This document shows, piece by piece, positions 23,610 to 32,054 of a DNA stretch of 45,655 nucleotides. Position numbers and translations under genes: made by a program. The DNA comes from Yinghuangia elevatio (GTDB lineage Bacteria > Actinomycetota > Actinomycetes > Streptomycetales > Streptomycetaceae), in assembly GCF_040649515.1 (NCBI RefSeq), contig NZ_JBEZFP010000073.1, positions 1 to 45,655 of the forward strand. Reading direction: 5' to 3'. How positions within the stretch are numbered: the stretch's first letter is position 1; the number at the start of each line of letters is the position of its first letter. The notes under the pieces are model-generated. The model worked only from the letters and a program-made list of their open reading frames with translations. It was not told the origin of the DNA and did no database searches.

Positions 23610-24023
23610 TCAAGTGGTGGCGAGCGGAAACTCGACCCATGCCGTCTTCGTGCGCAGGGTCGTGGTCCAGCCGGAGGCGACGCCGAGCGCCGCGATGAGC
23701 AGGAGTCCGCGGCCGCCTTCGTCGTCGGGGGCGGGGGAGGGAATGCGGTTGGGCGGCGGGTTTGCCGGCTCGTCGTCGGTGACCTCGATGCGGAGGCGGT
23801 CCCCGTGGAGCGTGAGGGTGACGTTGACGAGGACGGCGTACGCGTGGGTGACCGCATTGGTGACGAGTTCGCTGACGCAGAGGCAGGCGTCCTCGCGGAG
23901 GTGGGGGAGTGCCCAGGTGTCGAGCGTGCGTGCGACGAACTTCCGTGCGGCGGGTACGGATTCGGCCACGGGGAGGAAGTGGGCCCGGTCGAGCAGGGGT
24001 GGCGTGGGCTGGCGCTGGGGCAC
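23610..24023 (-). CDS. anti-sigma-type ATP-binding protein (HATPase_c, RsbW-like)
   Basis: A 137-residue GHKL-fold ATPase. The N box is ELVTNAVTHA, and the later ATP-lid glycines are in DEGGRGLLLIAALG. These small ATPases are anti-sigma or regulatory kinases in Streptomyces. The GTG start has GGAGGACC upstream. It is divergent from a DUF5753 HTH regulator and a DUF397 protein, the three-part set known from many Streptomyces developmental and antibiotic-control loci (abaA/whiJ type). Its stop lies directly against the TetR-type palindromes of the next gene. Confidence 0.85.
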   Translation of the reverse strand: MPQRQPTPPLLDRAHFLPVAESVPAARKFVARTLDTWALPHLREDACLCVSELVTNAVTHAYAVLVNVTLTLHGDRLRIEVTDDEPANPPPNRIPSPAPDDEGGRGLLLIAALGVASGWTTTLRTKTAWVEFPLATT

Positions 24024-24144
24024 GACGGGTCCTCCGGTGCGATCACTGAATGTGTCCGAATCGCTACCAAGGTTGGAGGGGCCGACCTAGGCTCGGGCAG
24101 GGGGCTGCCCTTGACACCTGGTTAGTGGGGAGGGGTGGTCGGAC

Positions 24145-24963
24145 ATGCCACCTAAGGAACTGGACGGGTCCGCTTCGGTGTTGGCGTTCTTCGGCTCGGA
24201 GATCCGCTATTGGCGGGGCCTGAGAGGGATGTCGCAGGAGAAACTGGGAGAGGAGCTGTTCTGCTCACCGTCGCTGGTGGCTTACATCGAGCAGGCGATG
24301 CGCACACCCAGCCACGAGTTCGCCGAGCGCAGCGACGATGTGCTGGGAACCGGCGGAGAGTTCACGCGCATGATGCCGCTGCTGCAGCGCAGCGGTTTTG
24401 CGGAGTATTTCGAGCAGTATGCGCGCCTCGAACTGCTCGCGACCGAGATCCGTTGCTACGACGCAACAACGATCCCGGGCCTGTTGCAGACCGAGGACTA
24501 CATGCGGCGGATCATCCACGCAGGGCGGCCGGACGACGAAGAGGAGTTGGCCGAGGAACTCGTCATCGGACGCATGGGACGTCAGGTGATCTTGGACCGG
24601 CCCGAACGGCCGCGGATGTCGTTCGTGCTTGACGAGAGCGCGCTGCGGCGCACGTTCGCCCCGCGTGTCGTGATGAAGGCGCAGATGGCCAGGCTGCTCG
24701 ACCTCGCGAGCCGTCCGAGGATCTGCCTCCAGGTCCTGCCGTTGGACTGCGGTCCTTGCGTTGCGGTCGACGGGAGCGGAGGCATTCTGTCCTTCGAGGA
24801 GGGACCTGACTTCGCGTACGTCGAGGGTCTGGCGGGCGGTCACGCCTTCATTGATCCTGTAGCGGTGGCAAAGTGTTCGCGCAGGTTCGAACACTTGAAG
24901 GCCGCGGCCCTTTCGCCGCGCCTGTCCGGCGAACACATCCGAGAACTGATGGAGCAGCTGTGA
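24145..24963 (+). CDS. XRE-family HTH regulator with DUF5753 (WhiJ-like)
   Basis: A 272-residue regulator with an N-terminal Cro/XRE helix-turn-helix (RGMSQEKLGEELFCSPSLVAYIEQAMRTPS, about residues 27-57) and a DUF5753 domain (YEQYARLELLATEIRCYDATTIPGLLQT to the C-terminus). Members control development and secondary metabolism, usually with a small DUF397 partner. It overlaps the DUF397 gene by four bases. It is divergent from the RsbW-like ATPase with a 121-base shared promoter region. Confidence 0.9.
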   Translation: MPPKELDGSASVLAFFGSEIRYWRGLRGMSQEKLGEELFCSPSLVAYIEQAMRTPSHEFAERSDDVLGTGGEFTRMMPLLQRSGFAEYFEQYARLELLATEIRCYDATTIPGLLQTEDYMRRIIHAGRPDDEEELAEELVIGRMGRQVILDRPERPRMSFVLDESALRRTFAPRVVMKAQMARLLDLASRPRICLQVLPLDCGPCVAVDGSGGILSFEEGPDFAYVEGLAGGHAFIDPVAVAKCSRRFEHLKAAALSPRLSGEHIRELMEQL

Positions 24964-25160
24964 GCACGAAGAACTGGCGCAAGTCGAGCTACAGCAACAA
25001 CGAGGGCGGCATGTGTGTCGAGGTCGCTAGCTGGCGCAAGTCGAGCCACAGCGATTCCGACACCCTCGCGGGTGTCCGGGACAGCAAGGTCCCCGACTCG
25101 CCGCACCTCGAATTCCCGGCGGCGCGGTGGGCCGCGTTCGTTTCCGCGAGCAGCCGATGA
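24960..25160 (+). CDS. DUF397 protein with duplicated N-terminal motif
   Basis: A 66-residue protein. DUF397 members normally have one W-R-K-S-S-x-S motif followed by a C-V-E-V strand and VRDSK. Here NWRKSSYSNNEGGMCVEVA is followed at once by a second SWRKSSHSDSDTLAGVRDSK, so the N-terminal half is duplicated or two DUF397 genes have fused. GTG overlaps the HTH stop, and its own stop overlaps the next ATG. It is the expected partner of the DUF5753 regulator. Confidence 0.88.
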   Translation: MSTKNWRKSSYSNNEGGMCVEVASWRKSSHSDSDTLAGVRDSKVPDSPHLEFPAARWAAFVSASSR

Positions 25161-25921
25161 CGACGTTCTTCCGCGAAGACCTCCTCGCCGACCGCGTCGC
25201 CCTCGTCACCGGTGGGGCCACCGGGCTCGGCCTCGAAATCGCCCGTACGCTCGGCCGCCACGGAGCCAAGGTCGCCATCTGCTCCCGCAAGGAGGACAAC
25301 CTCCGCCCGGCCGTCAAGGAACTGCTCTCCCAGGGCATCGACGCGCGCTACGGCGTCTGCGACGTCCGCGACATGACCCAGGTGCAGCGCGTCGTCGCCG
25401 AAACCCTCGACGCCTACGGCCGCCTGGACATCGTCGTCAACAACGCCGCGGGCAACTTCCCGGCCCCGCTCACCGGCCTCAGCCCCAACGGCTTCAAGGC
25501 AGTCGTCGACATCGACCTGCTCGGCACCTTCAACGTCTCGCGCGCGTGCTACGACGCGTACCTCGCCGACCACGGCGGCACCATCGTCAACATTTCCGCC
25601 ACCATCCAGTACACCGGCATGGCGATGCAGGCCCATGTCGCCTCCGCGAAGGCCGGCGTCGACGCCCTCTCCCGTACCTGCGCCATCGAGTGGGGCAAGG
25701 ACGGCGTACGCGTCAACGTCGTCGCCCCCGGCAGCATGACCGGGACCGAGGGCTACAGCCGCGTCACCGCCGTGACCGGCACCCGGACCCACAGCCCCCT
25801 CGGCCGGCCCGGCACCCGACACGAAGTCGCCGACGCGGTCCTCTTCCTCGCCTCCGACGCCGCCTCCTACATCACCGGCGCCACCCTCGCGGTCGACGGC
25901 GGTTCCCACCTGTCCCGGTAG
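25157..25921 (+). CDS. SDR, 2,4-dienoyl-CoA reductase-like
   Basis: A 254-residue short-chain dehydrogenase. It has VTGGATGLGLEIARTLGRHGAKVAICSRK, VNNAAGNF, and ISATIQYTGMAMQAHVASAKAGVDAL. The latter keeps the Lys but has Val-Ala-Ser in place of the usual catalytic Tyr, as in the peroxisomal 2,4-dienoyl-CoA reductase (DECR2) group. It probably reduces dienoyl-CoA from unsaturated acyl chains with NADPH. It overlaps the DUF397 gene by ATGA, so it is translated from the regulatory operon, an unusual arrangement. Confidence 0.85.
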   Translation: MTTFFREDLLADRVALVTGGATGLGLEIARTLGRHGAKVAICSRKEDNLRPAVKELLSQGIDARYGVCDVRDMTQVQRVVAETLDAYGRLDIVVNNAAGNFPAPLTGLSPNGFKAVVDIDLLGTFNVSRACYDAYLADHGGTIVNISATIQYTGMAMQAHVASAKAGVDALSRTCAIEWGKDGVRVNVVAPGSMTGTEGYSRVTAVTGTRTHSPLGRPGTRHEVADAVLFLASDAASYITGATLAVDGGSHLSR

Positions 25922-26068
25922 CGCCCGGCAGGGCCCACGCCGCAAGACACGCTTGCGTGAACTTCGGCCTGAACCTGTCCACATCTGCTACTCGCTCGCC
26001 TACGATGCGGCGGCATAGGCTTGCCGGTAGAACGTTGTTCGCACAGCGTTGGCCATGGACGGTGGATC

Positions 26069-26752
26069 ATGCCCGCCCCCGTACGTCACCTCACCGCACG
26101 AATCCTGCCCCGCTGGCGGCTGCCCGCCGTCGACCACCACACTCTCGCCTTGCGCGCCGTGTTTTTCCTCGGCGTGTGCGTGCTGTGCTGGCCGGTGCAG
26201 GCGTACGGCCTCAACAGCACGTTCCTCGAAGGCGGGATGGCCGAGGGAGTCCTCGTCGCCGCGCCGCTGCTGTTCCAACTCGCGCTGCTGCGCTACTACG
26301 TCCTGCGGCACCTGCACCCGCGCCCGTGGCGCGTTTTGGTGCCCGGGGCGCTCGGCGGCGTGCTCCTGCTTGCGTCGGCACTCCAGGCGTACGACCTCTA
26401 CATGTACGCCTTCGGCAAGGACGGCACCGTGACCGTCGTCGAGGAGCGCACGCGCGAAGTGACGCGCGGGGCCGACCCCAAGACCACCTGCCTGGTCGAA
26501 CTCCCGGACGGGGAACGCGAGGAGCTTCGCGGCTCCGACCCGTGCCCCGGCCCGCCGGGTGAGCGCTTCCTCGCCGTCTACGACCCCGCCAACCGCGTGG
26601 CGCCGAGCCTGGGCACCGTCGCGGCACTCGACCCCGGTGCCGCGATGGGCCTCGGCGCGGGCGGCATGGCGGTCATGGCCGTGACCGTCGCGGTGGTCGT
26701 ACGCCGCACCGAGGACGAGGAGCCCTCTGGCCTGGAGCGCTCCTCGTCCTGA
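26069..26752 (+). CDS. membrane protein of unknown function
   Basis: A 227-residue protein with about four membrane helices (around residues 27-47, 58-78, 88-108 and 192-214). Between the last two is a soluble, probably extracytoplasmic region of about 80 residues with a Cys pair (TTCLVEL and SDPCPGPP). The topology resembles DUF3592-type membrane proteins, but I see no diagnostic motif. ATG at 26069 with GGTGGA just upstream. Confidence 0.7.
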   Translation: MPAPVRHLTARILPRWRLPAVDHHTLALRAVFFLGVCVLCWPVQAYGLNSTFLEGGMAEGVLVAAPLLFQLALLRYYVLRHLHPRPWRVLVPGALGGVLLLASALQAYDLYMYAFGKDGTVTVVEERTREVTRGADPKTTCLVELPDGEREELRGSDPCPGPPGERFLAVYDPANRVAPSLGTVAALDPGAAMGLGAGGMAVMAVTVAVVVRRTEDEEPSGLERSSS

Positions 26753-26823
26753 CGGCGGCGCCCGCGTTGAACGCCGTGCGAGGCAATTCGGCGTGTCCGG
26801 ACCGGGCCGTACGATCACCGGCC

Positions 26824-27573
26824 ATGGCACAGGCTGAGCACGGCGGATATCGGAAGTTCCTCGGCGGATTCGCCCGAGCGCTGATCGCGGAGGACGACAT
26901 CTGGCAGGTCCGGACGTCGGCGGACGGGCGCTCGCTGGTGGGCCGCGCCGACGACGGGCGCAGTTCGGTGGTGGCCCTCGTCGACGCGGGATCGCTGGAC
27001 GCGACGGTCACGGTCGAGGACGTCGAGCGGACGGCGTCCCTGGCCGCCCGGGTGGGAGCGACCGCCGACGACGGGCAGCCCGCGGCGTTCCTCTGCTCAC
27101 GCCGCAAGCCCGCCGGAGCCGCCGTTCAGGCGGCGTACCTGCGGAACATCCGTATCCTGAACGTTCGTTCCGCCGGTGCGGACAGTTGGGGGCACAACGT
27201 GGCCATCGTGTCCCGACAGGAGTTCGGGCAGATGCCTGACGCTCCCGTCCTCGATGAGGGGCAGTGGCAGGCCATCCACGACGGCAGCCACAGCGCGGTG
27301 TTCCTCGACAGCCGACAGAATCCGATCGCCACGTTCCCCGGCTTGTGCGCCGAACTCGCCTGGCACGAGGAGACGGAGACTTCGTCCTGGGGGAGTGCCT
27401 GGGGAATCGGGCGTTTCACGATGCCTCCGGGAACGCTGATGGCCGTCCCGGACCAGCCGCCAATACCCGTCACCGGTGTGACCTTCAACTTCCACAAGGA
27501 GATGCGTCGGCTGCGGGCGGCGGGCGAGGAAGCCGCCTACGCCGCCCTCGCGGCCAACTGGCTCTGGGCCTGA
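26824..27573 (+). CDS. hypothetical protein
   Basis: A 249-residue soluble protein without membrane segments or known motifs. The first half has a pattern of short beta strands (DIWQVRTSADGRSLVGRADDG). The second half contains Trp-rich segments (AWHEETETSSWGSAWGIGRFTMP) and ends in a helical EEAAYAALAANWLW. It stands alone between a membrane protein and convergent genes. The ATG is at 26824. Function unknown. Confidence 0.65.
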   Translation: MAQAEHGGYRKFLGGFARALIAEDDIWQVRTSADGRSLVGRADDGRSSVVALVDAGSLDATVTVEDVERTASLAARVGATADDGQPAAFLCSRRKPAGAAVQAAYLRNIRILNVRSAGADSWGHNVAIVSRQEFGQMPDAPVLDEGQWQAIHDGSHSAVFLDSRQNPIATFPGLCAELAWHEETETSSWGSAWGIGRFTMPPGTLMAVPDQPPIPVTGVTFNFHKEMRRLRAAGEEAAYAALAANWLWA

Positions 27574-27654
27574 CCGCAGCCCACCTGCCGCGCTTCCTTC
27601 CGCATCTGATCCGGCACCTGACGGAGGCTCGGGGCGGGGCCGGGTGCGTTGCGC

Positions 27655-28713
27655 TCAGCCCTGCCCCGAGAAGTCCGGCACCGCCACCGGCCGCGAACCG
27701 GCCGCCAGGGACTCGGCGCCCGCGACGCCGACGAGCGACGCGGCGACGGCCGGGCGTACCGGCACCAGCGGCGCAGCGCCGTCCTCGACGGTGGCGCGGA
27801 ACCCCTGGAGCAGGCGTACGGTCCCCTCGGCCTTGCGTTCGATCTCGGCACCGCCCACCAGCAGGCGCGGCGGGACGAGTTCGGCGTCGTGGACCGCGGC
27901 GTCGGGGGAGGCCCAGGGCTCGCGGCGGACGCGTACCGACCAGGCACGGTCGCCCCCGGCGCGGACCGACTCGGCGAGTGCGCGGGTGCCGCGTACCGAC
28001 ACCCAGCTCCAGTGGCTGTCGGGTTCGCCTTGCAGGAAGCCGTGCCGGGTGATCGCGAGGGCGCCGGTGGACAGGCGTACGGCCATCACCACGGCCGCGC
28101 GCGGGTCCGCGTCGTCCGCATGGAAGGCGGTCACCTCGACCGGCCACGCCTCGGTGAGCGCGAGGACCGGCGACAGGGTGTGCGTGCAGTACGCGGTCGG
28201 CGCGATCCGGCCGCGCCAGTGCCCGGGGTCGCCGATCAGCGCGGCGACTGTCTCCGGAGCCATGGCATGCAGGTAGTCGGCCTCGATGAGGCTGACGCGG
28301 CCGAGGTGCCCCGCGCGGATCGTCTCGTGCAGCAGGCGGACGTGCGGGTGCAGCACGTAGTTCTCGGCGAACGAGTAGGTGGCGGAGGACTGTTCGGCCG
28401 CTTCGACGAGGTCCTTGGCCTCCTGGGCGCTCGTGCACGCGGCCGACTCGGACAGCACGTGCACGCCGCGCGCCAGGAATTCGACGGCGAGCGGCGCGTG
28501 CGCGTCGAAGTCGTTGGCCAGCACCACGCCGTCGAGCCCTTGGCCGAGCAGGTCGCGCCAGTCGGTGGTCAGTGCCGCGGCCGGGAGCGCGTCGGCCGCC
28601 GCCGCGAGGGCCGTCGGGTCGCGGTCGCATGCCGCGGCCACGTCCATTCCGAGCCTTCGGCACCATTCGCCGAGGTGGAGACCCATTCGCAAGCCGATGA
28701 TCCCGATGCGCAT
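27655..28713 (-). CDS. Gfo/Idh/MocA-family oxidoreductase, atypical
   Basis: A 352-residue protein with an N-terminal Rossmann fold (MRIGIIGLRMGLHLGEW) and a C-terminal alpha/beta domain of the Gfo/Idh/MocA type. Members are NAD(P)-dependent dehydrogenases of sugars, inositols or related compounds. Two signatures deviate: the dinucleotide loop is G-x2-G-L-R-M-G, and the conserved EKP after HVL is replaced by ESAACTS (residues 89-95). The lysine usually involved in catalysis is therefore absent, and it may be a divergent or non-redox member. The ATG at 28711-28713 is the natural family start. Confidence 0.75.
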   Translation of the reverse strand: MRIGIIGLRMGLHLGEWCRRLGMDVAAACDRDPTALAAAADALPAAALTTDWRDLLGQGLDGVVLANDFDAHAPLAVEFLARGVHVLSESAACTSAQEAKDLVEAAEQSSATYSFAENYVLHPHVRLLHETIRAGHLGRVSLIEADYLHAMAPETVAALIGDPGHWRGRIAPTAYCTHTLSPVLALTEAWPVEVTAFHADDADPRAAVVMAVRLSTGALAITRHGFLQGEPDSHWSWVSVRGTRALAESVRAGGDRAWSVRVRREPWASPDAAVHDAELVPPRLLVGGAEIERKAEGTVRLLQGFRATVEDGAAPLVPVRPAVAASLVGVAGAESLAAGSRPVAVPDFSGQG

Positions 28714-28756
28714 CGCCTCAGGCTGCACCACGGCGGCGGCGTGGGCCAAACGGAAT

Positions 28757-29608
28757 TCAGGCCGGGACCCAGCCCTCGGCGGCGAAGTCCGCTTCGGCCC
28801 CGTCGATGATCGCGGTCAGCGGCGTACCGTCCATCCACTGCGCGAGGAGGTCGCGGTCGACGACCACGATGCCCTGCGAGAGCGCGAGTTCGAGCGCCGG
28901 TTCGGTGAAGCGGGTGGACGCGGCGAAGAGGGCGACGTCCGCCCCGTGGACGGGGCGTGCGGTGCCGACGAAGCGCTGCATGTCGGGGCTGCCGACGCCG
29001 CGGTCGGCCGCGTAGCGCTTGCACTGGACCACGAGCAGCCGGCCGTCGGGCAGGTGGGCGGTGACGTCGGCGCCGAGATCGCCGGCGCCCCCGTCGATGC
29101 GTACCTCGATGCAGCCGTCGCGCAGGCACAGTGCCCCGACGTGGCGCTCGAACTCGGGGCCGTCCATGAGGTCCACGTCCGTCAGCGAAGGGGGCACGAC
29201 GGCTGGTTCCGGCGCCGCTTCCAGGATGGGGTCCAGCGCCGGGTCCAGTGCCGGGTCCAGCTCCGGGTCCAGCGCGGGGTCCAGGGCGGGGTCGGAGAGC
29301 AGGCCCCGGCGTACGGTGCGACGTATCGACGAGACGCCCACCGCCAGCACGACCACCGCACCCGTGATGGCGGCGACTCCGGCCAGCACCCGCCAGGCGC
29401 GGAAGTAGGTGGCGGCACTTGCCGCGATGAGGAAGGCGACGGTGAGTTGCCCGTACAGCCGGGCGAGTCGGGGGCTCGGCAGCGACGATCCGCGCGCCCG
29501 CCTCGCCTGCCTTGCTTGTCGCGTGTGGCTCGCCTGCCCTGACCGCCTCGTCCGCCTGGCGCGCCGCCAACCCGCCGAATCACCCTGCACATGATGTGTG
29601 TCGCTCAT
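28757..29608 (-). CDS. membrane-anchored Mrr-type restriction endonuclease-like protein
   Basis: A 283-residue protein. A basic N-terminus is followed by two membrane helices (LTVAFLIAASAATYF, VLAGVAAITGAVVVLAVGV), a tandem DPAL repeat encoded by 12-bp DNA units, and a C-terminal Mrr_cat nuclease domain. The nuclease domain has the PD-(D/E)XK-type core GGAGDLGADVTA and LLVVQCKRYA (D, then Q-x-K), and ends GIVVVDRDLLAQW. Mrr-like domains cleave modified or foreign DNA, though membrane-bound actinobacterial forms are uncharacterised. It lies 43 bases upstream of the Gfo/Idh gene on the same strand, possibly co-transcribed. Confidence 0.82.
   Translation of the reverse strand: MSDTHHVQGDSAGWRRARRTRRSGQASHTRQARQARRARGSSLPSPRLARLYGQLTVAFLIAASAATYFRAWRVLAGVAAITGAVVVLAVGVSSIRRTVRRGLLSDPALDPALDPELDPALDPALDPILEAAPEPAVVPPSLTDVDLMDGPEFERHVGALCLRDGCIEVRIDGGAGDLGADVTAHLPDGRLLVVQCKRYAADRGVGSPDMQRFVGTARPVHGADVALFAASTRFTEPALELALSQGIVVVDRDLLAQWMDGTPLTAIIDGAEADFAAEGWVPA
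29229..29300. repeat. 12-bp tandem repeat encoding DPAL units
   Basis: Five near-perfect copies of GGGTCCAGCGCC-type units (29229-29288) plus a partial sixth, inside the membrane nuclease gene. Each unit encodes four residues, so copy-number change preserves the frame and alters the length of the linker between the membrane and nuclease parts. Confidence 0.8.
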
Positions 29609-29762
29609 GCCCACCCACCCCCTGCACGCGATCCGCCGCCACCTGGCGCTGTTGCGCACATTGCCCGGCATGATCGACTTCAAGCGCGGGAGTGGTGGAA
29701 GTGGGCGGAGTGACGGGCGTGATGGACGTCAGGGATGTCGTTGTCGGGCGGCGACGCCCGGC

Positions 29763-30344
29763 TCAGACGGCGTCGAGCGCGGGGGCGATGACGGCGAACG
29801 CCCGGTCGGTCAACGCGCGGGCGTCGTCCGCGCCGTCGCTGTCGCTCCAGCGGTGCAGAACGGCGTCGAAGGCGGTGACGGCCATGCCCGCGGCCAGGCG
29901 CGGGTAGAGGTCGGTGTCCGCGTCGAGGCCCAGGCGGTGGGCCAGTTCGGCGGTCAGTTCCTCGCGCCACTGCGCCTGGCGTTCCAGGAACCGTGCGTGC
30001 AGTGCGGGCGTACGCAGAATCAACTGCACCACGGCCAGCGCCCGGTCGGACTGCTCGCCGCAGGCCGCGACGGGAACCAGCACCGCGTGCCGCAGCGCGA
30101 CCGACGGCGGCTCGTCGGCCGGCCGCGCCGCCAGTTCGTCGCGGATCCCGGCGCCCAGGTCGGCGAGGAACTGTACGACCACGTCCTCCTTCGACGCGAA
30201 GTAGCGGAAGAACGTCCGCTTCGACACGCCCGCCGCTGCCACGATCTCGTCGACCGTGACCGCGTCGAACCCCTTGCCCGCCAGTAGTTGCAGTGCGGCC
30301 TCGGTCAGTTCGTCGGAGACGAGTCGGCGCTTGCGTTCGGCCAT
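29763..30344 (-). CDS. TetR-family regulator
   Basis: A 193-residue TetR-family repressor with helix-turn-helix DAVTVDEIVAAAGVSKRTFFRYFASKED (about residues 24-50) and a helical ligand domain. It is divergent from the SDR at 30449, the usual arrangement for a repressor and its target. The intergenic region contains candidate inverted repeats (see 30372-30428). The ATG at 30342-30344 begins MAERKRR; a longer GTG form is possible. It is different from the steroid-regulon TetR at 14566. Confidence 0.88.
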   Translation of the reverse strand: MAERKRRLVSDELTEAALQLLAGKGFDAVTVDEIVAAAGVSKRTFFRYFASKEDVVVQFLADLGAGIRDELAARPADEPPSVALRHAVLVPVAACGEQSDRALAVVQLILRTPALHARFLERQAQWREELTAELAHRLGLDADTDLYPRLAAGMAVTAFDAVLHRWSDSDGADDARALTDRAFAVIAPALDAV

Positions 30345-30371
30345 GGTCACTTCGGGACGGGAACTCACTCC

Positions 30372-30428
30372 GGCATGGTACCGCAATGCCATGGGTGGCA
30401 CTCAGATGCAGATTGACACCGAGTGACA
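30372..30428. promoter_or_regulatory. candidate operator region of TetR/SDR pair
   Basis: Two inverted repeats lie between the divergent starts: GGCAT-N9-ATGCC (30372-30390), containing GGTACC, and TGGCACTC-N17-GAGTGACA (30396-30428, one mismatch). Either could be the site of the adjacent TetR. Neither matches the CTGAC-N5-GTCAG motif. Confidence 0.4.
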
Positions 30429-30448
30429 TGCGAGGCATCTTGTGTCGC

Positions 30449-31450
30449 ATGCCGAATGAACGCTGGACCTCCGATCACATCCCGGACCAGACCGGCCGGG
30501 TGTTCGTCGTCACCGGGGCCAACAGCGGCCTGGGGCTCGCGAGTGCCAGGGCGTTGGCCCGCAAGGGCGGGCACGTCGTCCTTGCCGTCCGGGACGAGGC
30601 CAGGGGCCGTGCCGCGGCAGCCGACATCACCGCGGAACACCCGCACGCCTCCGTCGAGGTCCGCCCCCTCGACCTCGCCGACCTCGACTCGGTCCGCGCC
30701 TTCGCCGACCGGCTCCGCGCCGAGCGCCGGGCGGTAGACGTGCTCCTCAACAACGCGGGTGTCATGGCGCCGCCGCGTACGCTCAGCGCCCAGGGCCACG
30801 AACTCCAGTTCGCCGCAAACCACCTCGGGCACTTCGCGCTGACCGGTCTGCTGCTCGGACTCATGGCCGGTGCGGCGGATCCGCGCGTGGTGACGGTGAG
30901 TTCGGTCAACCACCGCAAGGCCCGCATGTACTTCGACGACATAGCCGGCGAGCGGAGCTACTCGCCCATGGGGTTCTACAACCAGTCGAAGCTGGCCAAC
31001 GCCGTATTCGGACGGGCGCTTCATCTACGGCTGGCCGCGGCCGGGAGCCCGGTGCGGAGCGTCCTCGCCCACCCGGGCTACACCGCCACGAACCTCCAGA
31101 TGAACGGCACGGTCGGTCTGTGGCGCGTGCTCCTCGGCCGCATCGGCAATCCGCTGCTGGCCCAGAGCCCTGCCCGAGGTGCCCTGCCGCAGCTCTACGC
31201 GGCCACCGAACCGGACGTGGCGAGCGGTGACTTCATCGGACCCGACGGCCCGGCCGAACTGCGCGGCGCGCCGAAGCGGGTGGAACTGTCCCGCGACGCG
31301 GCCGACCCCGACACCGCGCGGCGCCTGTGGGAGCTGTCCGAGCAGGCCACCGGCGTACGCTTCGCCCTCCCACTCCCGTCGCCCCGTAGCGCTTGCCCGC
31401 CGGGTCTCGGCACCGCCCGTCGCCTCATGGGACAGCCCGGCGCCTCTTAG
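30449..31450 (+). CDS. SDR oxidoreductase (retinol-dehydrogenase-like)
   Basis: A 333-residue short-chain dehydrogenase of the longer RDH/WW-oxidoreductase type. It has the cofactor motif VVTGANSGLGLASARALARKGG, LLNNAGVM, the conserved NHLGHFALTGLLL, Ser in VTVSSV and YNQSKLAN with the Tyr-x3-Lys pair. The substrate is unknown, probably a hydrophobic alcohol or ketone. It is divergent from the TetR gene, which likely controls it. Start chosen at ATG 30449; an in-frame ATG at 30428 is possible, and neither has a strong ribosome site. Confidence 0.85.
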   Translation: MPNERWTSDHIPDQTGRVFVVTGANSGLGLASARALARKGGHVVLAVRDEARGRAAAADITAEHPHASVEVRPLDLADLDSVRAFADRLRAERRAVDVLLNNAGVMAPPRTLSAQGHELQFAANHLGHFALTGLLLGLMAGAADPRVVTVSSVNHRKARMYFDDIAGERSYSPMGFYNQSKLANAVFGRALHLRLAAAGSPVRSVLAHPGYTATNLQMNGTVGLWRVLLGRIGNPLLAQSPARGALPQLYAATEPDVASGDFIGPDGPAELRGAPKRVELSRDAADPDTARRLWELSEQATGVRFALPLPSPRSACPPGLGTARRLMGQPGAS

Positions 31451-31532
31451 CGCCGCGCGACCCAACCTGTGGGCGGGGTTGTTCGTCGTTAAGAGGCGAC
31501 ATCGGCGTACGTGACAGACGGGGCGGTTCTGG

Positions 31533-32054
31533 ATGGGGGATCGGCGGGAGTCGGTGGCCGAGTTCGTCGCTGTTCGTGGGCGGGCGCTGATGCGGTACGC
31601 GTACCTGCTGAGCGGTGACGCGGCCGAGGACCTGGTCCAAGAGGCGCTGGTGCGGGCGCTGGCCCGACGAAGACAGGTACCCGAGGATCCGCGGAAGCTG
31701 GAGGTGTACGTGCGGCGGATCATGGTCAACCTGGTCATCGACCGCTCCCGCCGGGCGGCGCGCTGGCACCGGGCGTTGCCGCGGCTGGTGACGGCGTCCG
31801 ACGTACGCGACGCCTCGGGTGAGGTGTGTGAGCGCGTGACCCTCGCCGCGTCACTTGCGCTGCTGCCACCTCGGCAGCGGGCCTGCGTCGTCATGCACTA
31901 CTACGAGGATCTGCCGCTCGTCGAGATCGCCGAGCGCCTCGGATGCGGGATCGGGACGGTCAAGAGCCAACTGCACGACGCCCGCCGGGCCTTGGCCGAG
32001 ACATGGGGAGACGCGCGGCCAAAGTCCGTCGAGGCAACAGGAGATCCGGCATGA
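31533..32054 (+). CDS. ECF sigma factor (SigE-family)
   Basis: A 173-residue RNA polymerase sigma factor of the ECF type. Region 2 is LMRYAYLLSGDAAEDLVQEALVRALAR, and region 4 holds the helix-turn-helix LPPRQRACVVMHYYEDLPLVEIAERLGCGIGTVKSQLHDARRAL. It matches the actinobacterial SigE-family subgroup with YLL-GD-A-DLVQ. The stop overlaps the ATG of the next gene (ATGA), which encodes a membrane protein that is probably its regulator. Confidence 0.9.
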   Translation: MGDRRESVAEFVAVRGRALMRYAYLLSGDAAEDLVQEALVRALARRRQVPEDPRKLEVYVRRIMVNLVIDRSRRAARWHRALPRLVTASDVRDASGEVCERVTLAASLALLPPRQRACVVMHYYEDLPLVEIAERLGCGIGTVKSQLHDARRALAETWGDARPKSVEATGDPA

